Assembly (NCBI GenBank): GCA_018136815.1
Contig: CM030936.1
Span: 4,643,707 to 4,707,706, forward strand
From: Isochrysis galbana
Taxonomy: Eukaryota > Haptophyta > Isochrysidales > Isochrysidaceae
Length of the DNA: 64,000 nucleotides
Direction: 5' to 3'
A model generated the notes under the pieces. It worked only from the letters and a program-made list of their open reading frames with translations, did not search any database and was not told the origin of the DNA. This document shows positions 9,208 to 18,440 of this stretch, one piece after another. The translations under genes and the position numbers were made by a program. Numbering within the stretch: the first letter of the stretch is position 1; the number at the start of each line of letters is the position of its first letter.

Positions 9208-12200
9208 TTACAGCGACAGCAAATCGCCAAACGGGTCATTCGGCGCCGCACTCACTGAAAGGGATGCAGTCGGATTTCCCGCTGGCACGCTAAGCGGCGC
9301 CGTAGACTGTTGCGGAGACAGGCATGCCGGGTTGCCGTCCGCAGACCCGAAGCTCCCGGTCGCGGCCACGGGCGGGGGTGGCCATGTTGCTGCCGTAGAA
9401 AAGTCGACGGGGAAGGATACAGGGATACTCGCCGACATCGCAGAACTGAACGCGTTGCTCGTTGGTGCAAGCGACGTGGCGCTTGGAGCAGCTGCCACCC
9501 CTAAGGTAACACTGGTGCTCGGGCTATCACCAGTGCTCGGGTGTCTAAAGGTCGTGGGGAAGGAGGGCGTGGATTGCGTGTGATGCTGCCGCAGCAGCTG
9601 CTGCTGCTGCATCTGCGGCTGCTCCAAATGATCGTACGTATGGTGCTGCTGAGGCGGCGGCAGCGGCGGCGACGAAGACGATGACGAACACATCGACGGG
9701 CGGGCATCATCCGCGCTCAGCGTCAACGCCTCGCCAAAGCTGACAGGGAAAGAGGGTGGCGGTGGCGGTGGCGGCGGTGTGGCACTGACCGGCCTGGCCC
9801 CGCCCGCAGCACCGAAGGAGCAGCCGGACAGTAGCCCGGCGAGGTCCACGCCAGCGGCCAGATCCGCTGAGCCGCGTTCCCCCTCTGTGCTAGGTGCAGC
9901 TGAAAGGGGCGGCGGTAGAACCTCGGGGGAGGTGGGCTGCGAATCGGAGCCTAGATCCTCAAAGTCGATCAGCGACGCCTCAACCACACTTGTCGAGCCG
10001 CCGTAGCTCGGCGGCGGCGCGGTGCAGATGCCTGAGGTGGCCCCGTCCGCTGGCCGCACGTTCCCTCCGTCGGACGGTACGCCAACCGCAGGCGCCATTG
10101 CGGCCGTCCGACCGACAGCGCCATCAGCTACGGCCGGGGGCGTCCAGCGCAATAGTGCGGCGACCGGCTTATGATCCGACGTCAGCACATCCATGCATGA
10201 GACATACGCGAGTGGCGCACACTCTGCGGAGCCTGCCCGCAACTGCCGCCACAGCACACGGTCGCAATAGGAGGGCACGCGTTGCTTCTCCGAGGAATCG
10301 AAGTTGGATGTGCCGGCATCGTACTTGTAGGTGGGCGGGAAGCTGATGTGAGCCTCCGAGAAGCCGACGAAGGCGCCGCCGGCGCGCTGCTGCAATGAGA
10401 GCTGGTCGGCTGTCAAGAGTTGCGCCCAGCGGCCAGCTGCGACTGCGGCGCGGACCGCGTCGTTCGGGGCTTCGATGCGGTAGTTGAGGTCTCCAAAGAA
10501 AATGCAGAGGTCATGCGCGAGCGGCGGGGGAAAGGGTCCGCCACGCATGCGCTCCGTGTAGGCCTTGGCGAGCCCACCAAGGATCTCGCCGTAGGTGTCA
10601 TTGCGTTCGTCGGCATGCGAGGCGCCGGCAGGAAGGTGCGCGTTGATGAGGCAGAGCGAAGAACCGTTGACGCTCAGGCGCACCGCTGTGCCGCCCTTGT
10701 TGCCCGCGCGCGTCTCCCCGTAGCCGAACCCGCATTTGACGACGTCGGCGCGCACGTGGGTGAGCCCGCCGACAATGGACTGGGAAACGTACACCAGCAA
10801 CAGCACGCCGACGCACTGCTCCGCGCAGACCGGCGCGTAGCCGACGGCGTGCACGCGGGCGAGGGCCGCCTCCACGCGCATGCAACACTCGCGTCGGCGA
10901 GAGCCATCGTCGGTTAGCATGTTGCGCGCGCTCAAGTCGACAAACTCCTGCGGGGAAGACGACGCGGGTGTGCAGTGGGCGCGCGGCGACTGCGGGAGCG
11001 CGGAACGACGCTCAGTGCATGCGGCGCAGCCGAAGTCCGTGCGGACTGCGGCCGTGATGGTGGCGTAGGGCGCGCGCCTGGAATCCGATGGCGTAGACGT
11101 GCGGCGGCTCGTCGGTGTCACCGACGCTGCGAAACCACCTCTCGAGGTCCTCCTCGCTCACCGCCTTCCCATTGGAGTTCCATGTGCCGACCCACAGCTT
11201 GAACTCGCCGCCGCTCCTAGCGCTTTTGGAGACACTGCAGGCGGCAGCGCTGGCGCCGCTGGTGAGGAGGCTCTCGATAGCGGCCTGTCGGCCGTCCTCG
11301 AGGAAGGTCTCCTGCCGTGGCGCAGCGCGTGGGGAGGATCGGTGTGTGCAGGTGGGCGGTGGGCGAGGCGAGCCGGCGCGTTCCAGAAGGGGTCGGATCG
11401 CGCACCTGTACGTAACGATTCACAGCGATCCTCCCCTTCTCCACAAAGCCGCGCGAGCGCTCGACGAGGGACCGCTTCCCAGCCTCAGGTATCGCCTTGC
11501 CTAGGTTGGCCGTGCCTGCGTGACCCGGTCAGGCGGCTGGTGAGCGCGGCCGCGCTCGAGCCGTCCACGCGAGGGATCGGGGGGCGCGCACGCGGCGGTT
11601 CACCTGCATACTGGATGGAGATGGCGTCGCCGACCTCGCCCCACATGCGCTGCAGCGCGGCGAGTAGCGAGGGCTCCGATGCACGCGAGAGGTGCTCACC
11701 GGCCACGTTGCCAACAGCGAGGGCGGCGAGCTCGCGGAGCTGCACCGCCGCCGCGCGGAGCGCAAGCGCACTCATTAACAGGTTGGTACGGTTGAGGCAG
11801 TCGAGGCAGTTGATTCGCATCACGCCGACCTGCCGGCGCGCGACCGCGAGCCCGCCCGCGGTGCCGCCGATGTCGCCACCTGTGCCCCGGATGGTGAGGT
11901 GGCTAATGGCGGCGAGGTCGGCGTCGAGCCGGCCGATTGCGGCGCGCATCCCCTCGGCGCGACCCGCCTTGCATAGCGCCTTGATATCGATCGCCACGTA
12001 CGTTGCGCGGGCGGGCGGCTCAGAGGCCAGCGCGCCCATCGCAGCGCCAAGAGCCGAGGCGAGGCCCGCCTCGTCGCCCTTGTGCTCAAGTAGCGAGACG
12101 AGCACGATCGGCTCGCCGTAGGCCGCCTTCAGCCGCGCGATGTGCCGGCGGATCGCGGGAACAGTGAGCGGCACTGAGCGCAGCAGCTTGGGCTTCGGGT

Positions 12201-13480
12201 TGACCTGCGGCGAGGGCGTGGGCGAGCGCGTGGGGCACAGCCGGTGGCGGCGCGCGCGCCGGTGCGCGCACCAACCTTGACCGCCGAGCCGCGCTGCTCC
12301 CAGAACAGAGGCGCCGAGCCACGTGTCTGGACGAGAGCGCACGTGGCACGCCGGTTGGCGGCCGAGAAGAGGATGGCCTGCTCCGATTCGACTGCGTTGG
12401 CGACGAACCCTGCGTCGTCGACCCCGCGCGCCTTGAGGCGCGTGCCCGCGTGGTCGGCCGACCGGCGCGAGATGAGGCAGGCGGTGATGCTGACGCCAGT
12501 TGTAGGTGAGAGGTGCTCACAATGGATCGACCCGTGGATGAGGGGTGTGAGCCACGGGCCTGGCGCAGCGGCGGCAATCGGCGCGAGTGCCTCGCGGTTC
12601 CACGTGAAGGTGGGGCTGGCATGCTCCCAAGCGAGCGGGTTGGCGCCGGCGGAGTAGAGCTCGGCCTGAAGGGGGGCTGGGCCAGACGATGAGTGTAGCC
12701 GATCGCGCGAGGGGTGCTGGCGGTTGGGCAACGATTGGCGCGGGGAGCGCGACGTCGCAGTCGGAGGGGTCGTGTGCAGGCGACACGTAGCGGCGCAGGC
12801 GCGCTGCAGAGCCATGCCGTTCGCGAGCCGTGGAAGGCGTGGGCGGGGAGTGCCACAGTGGTGAGCCGAGGGAGAGGGCCGGCGACGAAAGGAGGACACG
12901 GCGCAAGGGCGCTGGCGCGCCGTGTGACGACCCGCGCGCCTCTAATGCCTGGCGCCCACCCCACCCGGTGCTCTTCGAAGCCCTCTTTGCGCTTCCTACC
13001 CGCCGTCTCGCGCACGCACACCTGCTGCTGCAACGTGAGCGTGAGCTGCGTCGCGTAGGAGAAGAAGAAGTCTCCCCCCTCAAGGAGCTCCTTGAGCTGA
13101 AGCCTCGCCTTTGTGCCCTCATTGTCCACTCCAGCCACACCAACGTTTCTCTTTGCAAGTGAGAGGAAGCCGACCCTGAGTACAGCAAAGGCCTTGCAGA
13201 GGCCGGCAGGTCCGAGGATCTCTCTCTCGACCGCGTCGGTGACGAGAATCAGCGATCTCTCGTCCGCAAACGAGACGATGCCCACGAGAGAGAGCAGAGA
13301 GCAGGAAGGGCACCTGTGGGTGGGAGAGCCGATCCGAGCGTCGAGTCCGGAAGCTTCGAGGAGGGAGAGGGAGCCGTCCGTGCGGGAGATGAGGAGAGAT
13401 GGAGAGGAGGAGGAGGAGACGAGCACAAAGAAGTCTCCGTTGGGGGGAGCGTAGAGCCGGCTGGAGGATGTGGGGCGCAT
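9208..13480 (-). CDS. synaptojanin-like phosphoinositide phosphatase (SAC + 5-phosphatase)
   Basis: Six exons: 13480-13022, 12665-12276, 12204-11604, 11500-11406, 11311-11078 and 10947-9208. All junctions keep frame, giving about 1172 residues. The N-terminal SAC domain shows WLTPLIHGSI, SRRSADHAGTRLKARGVD, TRGSAPLFWEQRG and the catalytic loop RINCLDCLNRTN (about residue 413). The usual Asp just before the catalytic Arg is Asn here. The 5-phosphatase domain (about 550-865) shows VGTWNSNG, FFGDLNYRI, FPPTYKYDAG, PSYCDR and SDHKPVAALL. The tail is Pro/Ser-rich and carries a clathrin-box-like SLIDFEDL and ends in DPFGDLLSL. Such enzymes remove phosphates from PI(4,5)P2 during clathrin-coat shedding. 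The last intron (10948-11077) has a GC donor (CAG|GCGCGC); the others are GT-AG. Confidence 0.9.
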
Positions 13481-13636
13481 TGCGGAGGGCAGAGAGGGAA
13501 GGGGAGGGGGAGGGGGGGGAGGGGAGGGGGGGGGGGGAGGGGAAGGGGGAGGAAGGGGTTCTGCGGCACGAAAGAGAAGGGAAAAGGGCGGGGAGGAGGT
13601 TGGAGGGAGAGAGCAGGGGGCGGCGCGGCGAAAGTG

Positions 13637-13671
<35 letters not shown>

Positions 13672-13690
13672 GGGGGGGGGGGGGCCACCA
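13481..13690 (-). promoter_or_regulatory. C/T-rich leader of the synaptojanin-like gene
   Basis: Directly upstream of the start codon the coding strand is C/T only for long runs, including a (CT)n stretch (13636-13668) and poly-C. The arrangement repeats that of the neighbouring genes. The role is inferred from position. Confidence 0.4.
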
Positions 13691-13749
13691 GCCGAGTTGG
13701 AGTATTATTGTATATGGTATATGTTAGTCCCCAGAAGCCAGGAGCCAAC

Positions 13750-13945
13750 GCCCCCCCCCGATAGCTATCCGCTATCCGCTATCCGATAGCTCTCGGGGGG
13801 AAATTTTCTCCCGATCGCCAACCGCCCCACCGAGAGCTACCGGGGGACCGAGAGAATCCCCCGAGAGCTATCGGGGGATAGAGCTCCTGGGTCCTGGGGG
13901 GTGCCGTGTGCCGTAAGCGGACCCGTCGATAGCTATGAGGAATGA
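13750..13945. repeat. GATAGC/GCTATC-rich imperfect inverted repeats
   Basis: Short blocks such as GATAGCTATCCGCTATCC and CCGAGAGCTATCGGGGGATA alternate in both orientations, so the stretch can fold into several hairpins. No coding content is seen here. From 13945 to about 14330 the DNA is also non-coding. It includes a segment (14030-14110, AAAGTTTGGGTGGACGGACC) resembling pieces near 22750 and 23530. Confidence 0.45.
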
Positions 13946-14329
13946 GGAAATCCTCCGATAGCAAACAGGGGCGGGGTTCTCCTCGTAGGGTGCCTGTGGG
14001 TGCGAGCAATACGGCCCCTTGGCTCAGGCCAGAGTTTCGCGAAATGTGTTGTAAAGTTTGGGTGGACGGACCGCCGAAATAGAAATAGAAATTTGTGATC
14101 GACATCCGACATTTTGGATTTTGGTGCGCAAGTGGGAAGCGCTAAAGATAGGGCGGTCAAACACTGATTTATAACTACTAACATGTAGAAACCTACTTTT
14201 ATAAGTGGGGGTCAATGGGGGCCTCGCGCCCCCCTCTCTCCATCGCGGACACCCGCGGGGTTGTCGTATTCCATACGAGGACAGACTTTTACTTTTAGTC
14301 TGTGAGTTATTTTAACTCTCAAGGTCTCG

Positions 14330-14845
14330 TTGATGGGTATGTCGCCTCTTCTCCTACTTTCTCTTGATGTCATCAAACGTTCCATGATTGTCGTCTGTCT
14401 TCTGTTATACCTCGGTCGCAGCTCCCCCAGCGAGGTCTGCCCTCGTTGTGCCGACTCCTCTGTCGCATGCCGGTGCGCTGCTAAGTTGCCTTGGTGCCGA
14501 CGCTTGGCCGTCCGTCCAAGTGCGGTTAGTTTTTGCCCCGTTCGGTTTAGTTTGTGTGTCTCTGTGGACCGGCAGCTTTTTGAGTCCCCGCGTTGTAGTC
14601 CCTCGTGTCTACCTTGGACCTAAGAAGCTCTCATTCTCATTCTCTCAGGCGGCTTGCCTTCATTTGGTCTCCTTTCCCTTCCAGTCTCACCCTACCATGA
14701 GCCCCCCCCGCGAGCACCCCGAAGGAGAGGCCCAGGAGCACCACGTACGCAACGAGAACAGCATCGCCTTGGCTCGGCATGAGGGCGCGCCCCGAGAGGG
14801 TCTCCTTCGACAGCCCTAGATGGGAAATACGTATTTACCGTATTT
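14330..14845 (+). other. leader region ahead of the retrotransposon; open frame, function unclear
   Basis: A frame of 143 residues (14388-14819) ends four bases before a MITE-like terminus. Its composition is Ser/Pro/Leu-rich and I do not recognise it. It may be the 5' part of another element into which the retrotransposon or MITE inserted. The last 30 bp (14816-14845, CTAGATGGGAAATAC) match the end of the MITE at 59395. Confidence 0.3.
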
Positions 14846-14870
14846 GGCAACTATTGTTATAGTTTTAGCG

Positions 14871-16529
14871 ATGGAGCGCGCGCCGACCGCTCCCACCTCC
14901 CAGCCCCCCGCCGTCACGACGCCCCAACGGGGCCGCCCCAAACCGCCGGAGCCCAAGCGCCCACAGGCCGCCGCGCCGCCTGACAACGACGTCGACATGA
15001 CGGCACCACCCTCGCCTCCCAAGCTGCCACAGAACCAGGGAACAGGCAGAGTCCTGTTCCCTGGTGACAACCAGACCCAGGGCAATGCCCTGCCACCCAA
15101 CCCCTCCGCTCCTCCACCAACTCAAGGACTCCCCATGGGAGGTGGCAGCTCTGCTGCCACCCCCATGGCGGCCACTCCTACCATCAGTGCACCCCTCGGG
15201 GGCGGGCACTTAACACAACAATCCATTTTGGGGGCCTTTGCGCCCTCAAACCAACAACCAACTCAAGCAGCCAGGACATACGCGCAAGCTGCGCATGGAC
15301 ACAAAGGGAAGGATCCAGCCCAGCAAGCCCAGCAGCCACAAGCCCAACAACCACAGCAGCCATCGCGCAAGCGGGCGGATCCTCAATCGGATCCAAAGCC
15401 GACTCTCCACAACACCACCCCTTTTGCTTCTCCTCCACCTGATGAGGAAGAGGAGCCCGAAGACACGCCTTTTTTCATCCAGCTAGCTCAGCTAGCTGAT
15501 GACAAAAAGGACATCAAGAGCGAGGATGTCGCCACCTTCATGAAATTCCTCCTCTCTAGGCTGGAAGGCCTAGACGCAACTCCAGATGGCATGGACAAAG
15601 GCCGCAAAGGCCCTTGGATCTTCTACGTCGATGAAGACGCACACGATCAATTCAAGGCCGCATACGGAGACAAAGTTAACACAGCACTCTCGGGAGTCCC
15701 GCATGAATTTGGAATCACCTATGGCGCGTTAACCGAATCGGCCCCTCGTAAGTCGAGCGCTATCCGGTCCTCCCTAAAAGAGGTGGCGACCTACATTGTT
15801 TTTCGCATCTTTGATCCGATCAAGGCTTTTAAGACCAAGACTAGGCATTTGGCTAACTCGCTCGAGCGCGAGGGTTTCCACGTGCTAAGGGGCAACCAAC
15901 AGCGAGCCAAAACCTCACTCGAAGGTATCACGAAAGTTGAGTCCGGCAAGCGTCCCATCTGGCACTTTTATGTTTACACGGACACGTCGGCCTTAGGGCA
16001 CCGTTTCCCTCGTAACTTTCATGTGACTCTCGATGACGGAGAAAATTTCAACTTGGACTATGCGGTCCGATCATCAGTGGAATGTGTGACTCCTGAAGGG
16101 GAGTTAGCCATCCATGGAGCCCCCGGAGGCTGCAAAGGATACGACAAGCCGTGGGCTATCTCATTTCTCCGTAAAAACCAAGTTAGCTTTCGCCAATGCA
16201 CGTGCGAACAAGATAAGGCGAAAGCAGAACAACGAAAGCGCCAAAGGGACGCAAGTAACGCCATGGACTACAGGGCCCTCATGGGCCTTGGAGCGGCGGC
16301 GCCATGCCGCCGATTCATGGCGGGCGAATGCAAAAACAACCGCATGAAAGGACGTCAAATCGTCCAATGCTCCTCGAGTCACGACATCCCCGGATGTTGG
16401 GTAAAGGATCCCACCACGGGCAAACAAACTTGTGAAAACCAAAACACAAAAATCCACACTAAGATGGGAAAAAAGGTTACCGGTCCTCTCGGGAAAGTGG
16501 AAACAAATATCGCAATTATACAAATATAA
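14871..16529 (+). CDS. retrotransposon ORF1 (RNA-binding type)
   Basis: 552 residues from the ATG after the hairpin leader. An in-frame ATG at 14820, inside the MITE-like terminus, would add 17 residues. Residues 1-170 are Pro-rich, followed by a Gln-rich stretch (QAQQPQAQQPQQPSRKR). Residues about 190-480 form a conserved-looking domain (WIFYVDEDAHDQFKAAYGD; WHFYVYTD). Near the C-terminus there is a Cys/His cluster: CRRFMAGEC, then C-x3-H, then further Cys, resembling a zinc knuckle. ORF1 proteins of LINE-type elements bind element RNA; that role is inferred here from position and the zinc cluster. Confidence 0.7.
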   Translation: MERAPTAPTSQPPAVTTPQRGRPKPPEPKRPQAAAPPDNDVDMTAPPSPPKLPQNQGTGRVLFPGDNQTQGNALPPNPSAPPPTQGLPMGGGSSAATPMAATPTISAPLGGGHLTQQSILGAFAPSNQQPTQAARTYAQAAHGHKGKDPAQQAQQPQAQQPQQPSRKRADPQSDPKPTLHNTTPFASPPPDEEEEPEDTPFFIQLAQLADDKKDIKSEDVATFMKFLLSRLEGLDATPDGMDKGRKGPWIFYVDEDAHDQFKAAYGDKVNTALSGVPHEFGITYGALTESAPRKSSAIRSSLKEVATYIVFRIFDPIKAFKTKTRHLANSLEREGFHVLRGNQQRAKTSLEGITKVESGKRPIWHFYVYTDTSALGHRFPRNFHVTLDDGENFNLDYAVRSSVECVTPEGELAIHGAPGGCKGYDKPWAISFLRKNQVSFRQCTCEQDKAKAEQRKRQRDASNAMDYRALMGLGAAAPCRRFMAGECKNNRMKGRQIVQCSSSHDIPGCWVKDPTTGKQTCENQNTKIHTKMGKKVTGPLGKVETNIAIIQI

Positions 16530-17109
16530 CTTTTTGACGCCTAGAGACTCTTATTTGCATTTCAAACATGTCCTACATAGGAGGTTAGCTACAGCGAACC
16601 GCTTTGCTGACGATCCAACATGCCGCTTTTGCGGCATAGCCCCTGAAAGCTCCACCCACCTGGCCTCATGTATCGCGACGGAGCCCATCTTTGAATTCAT
16701 AGAAGGACTTCTGGGGATTAGCCTTAGGCCGGGATCCGAAACAGCCCAACGACTTTTCTGCTATCAAGTGGACAGACCGCACCCCTCCTCGGGATACTTA
16801 GGCATCCTGGCGTGGAGGTACATCCTAACTGACTTTTATAACATCCAATATGGCAACGCGGACGGCAGGTCCGTTAGGTCGATCTTAAGAGCGATCCTTG
16901 CGAGATACCACCTATCAGTAACGGCGAAAGTCGGTTTCTTTCAGAGGCTGAAAAAACAACGAGAGAATATGGGGCTACACGCCCCGAGTAACAAACACAT
17001 TAAGAAATTGATAAGTCCGCTCTACACGGTGGACAAGGAGTTCAACCTAGGAACATCGGAAGACCTCCTGCAGGCGGCGAGAGGTCTAGACATCCGTAAC
17101 ATCACCTAA
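16490..17109 (+). pseudogene. C-terminal fragment of retrotransposon ORF2 (zf-RVT region)
   Basis: A frame of about 200 residues follows ORF1 in the +1 frame. It begins YKYNFLTPRDSYLHF and contains CRFCGIAPESSTHLASC, the zinc-binding motif typical of the tail of LINE reverse-transcriptase ORFs. It then has LAWRYILTDFYNIQYGN, which is repeated in the second deleted copy near 50320. Endonuclease and reverse-transcriptase motifs are missing. Confidence 0.7.
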
Positions 17110-17422
17110 GGCACTTAATACCGCGTCTTAGAAGAAACCGCGGAGGATATCAATGATGATCCCACGATATACAATAGAAGGCAACCCGAATTAACACTAG
17201 CATAAAGGACGAATCACAGTCTCCAGCCCCCTTCCCCTTCTCTCCAACTCCCGGCCGAAGCAGCGCGCGCGGCCTCCCCGGAACCAGCTTCTCCGATAAA
17301 GATAAAGAGGGAACTGGGAAAGGGGGAGGGGGTTGTCAGGGGTTAAGGTTGGGTAGTAGGGAGGTACACTAGCACACTGCCTCACGCCGCACGCGTAGCG
17401 GGGAATTTTAAGAAGATTTTTT

Positions 17423-17595
17423 TATTTACTGTATTTGGCCAGAGGCCAAATATATATGTATTTCTCGCTATATTTGAAGCGCGTCCTGGGTTGTAGTTGT
17501 AGGCCTCGAATGTATTTGAAATGTATTTGGCCGGAGGCCAAATACATATGTATTTGGCTGTATTTGCAGGCCCCAGCACCGTATTGCCCATCCAG
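17423..17595 (-). mobile_element. MITE of the CTAGATGGGAA family (inverted copy)
   Basis: Read on the minus strand this matches 59395-59588: a start resembling GATGGGCAATAC, then GGGGCCTGCAAATACAGCC, paired TTTGGCCTCTGGCCAAATA palindromes and the shared GAGGCCTACAAC. The far end has lost the clear terminal repeat. It is non-coding. Confidence 0.65.
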
Positions 17596-17599
17596 GGTG

Positions 17600-18440
17600 G
17601 GTTCTTTCGCCCCCCTCGCCCCCCCTCTACATACGCGTTGGGGCTCTAACAGGATAAAGAACTGGCGGTCGCGCCGCGGGGACGATAAGGTTATTTCGGG
17701 GCCGTTGATTCATGACACGCGATTCCCCCGAGATCCGTCCGCGCGATCAGGCGCCCGAACTTCATCTGGTGCCTAGAGCCTAGAGCAGGGAGGGAAGTCA
17801 CCCACGGAGCACCCCGCCGGGCACCCCACAGCGCGTGCACACGACTGCCTTGGCCACTAAATAGTCCATCCTGACCGCCCCGACTCGCCCCTCGCAAGAA
17901 TCGCCCGCGTTCGTACTCGACAACGTCGACGCTGGGGCCGTCGACGCGTGGCTGGCGAGCTCCTCCTCCTCTCGTGCCTACTATGTACTAAGTACTAAGT
18001 ATACAGCTCTGCCTTGGGAGACAGGGCATTCCTGATCCACCGTGCCGCGCGTCGCACGAAGCTGGGCCGTCCCGAGTCATCGTCTGCGCCTACTCCCTTG
18101 GAGGCAGAGGCATTCATTGGCTGTGAGTGTGGCTCGCCAGTCATGAAGAGGGGAGACCCTACACCAGCCTCTAGCCTGCGCCGTGGCCGTGGCCTGTGGC
18201 CTCCTCCTCCTCTCCCCCTTCCACCAGCCCCCCCTCCTCCTCGGGGAAAGGCCTCTGACTGTCTCCAGCGCTCATGGCCACAGTCGCGGGAACCGTAGGA
18301 GAAAGTTTATACCGGGGGGTGGGTCCTCTCATCCGCGGACCACCTTTAACTAGTATGTAAGTAGAGTAGCAAGTAGCAAGTACAAGAGTCCTGGTAGTAA
18401 GTAGTAAGTAGAAAGCAAGAGGGAGCGCAGGCAGCGCGCG
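17600..18440. other. intergenic, no convincing gene
   Basis: A 53-codon plus frame at 17874-18035 (containing SPAFVLDNVDAGAVDAWLA) looks briefly coding but has no start and no partner exon that I can find. From 18180 the plus strand becomes C/T-rich, then A/G/T-rich just before the ankyrin/F-box gene, as expected for its promoter and 5' UTR. Confidence 0.35.

Larger units (their letters stand above)
14849..17161 (+). mobile_element. internally deleted MERAP-family non-LTR retrotransposon (copy c)
   Basis: The element begins with the shared hairpin leader, has a nearly complete ORF1 (14871-16529), then goes directly into the C-terminal part of ORF2 (about 16490-17109) in the next frame. The endonuclease and reverse transcriptase that should lie between are absent. 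It retains both ends, so it could only move with enzymes supplied in trans. No poly-A tail or clear target-site duplication is visible. Confidence 0.75.

Noticed and set aside
17874..18035. Coding-like frame with SPAFVLDNVDAGAVDAWLA
   Set aside because: Too short, no start codon, no splice partner and no recognised family.
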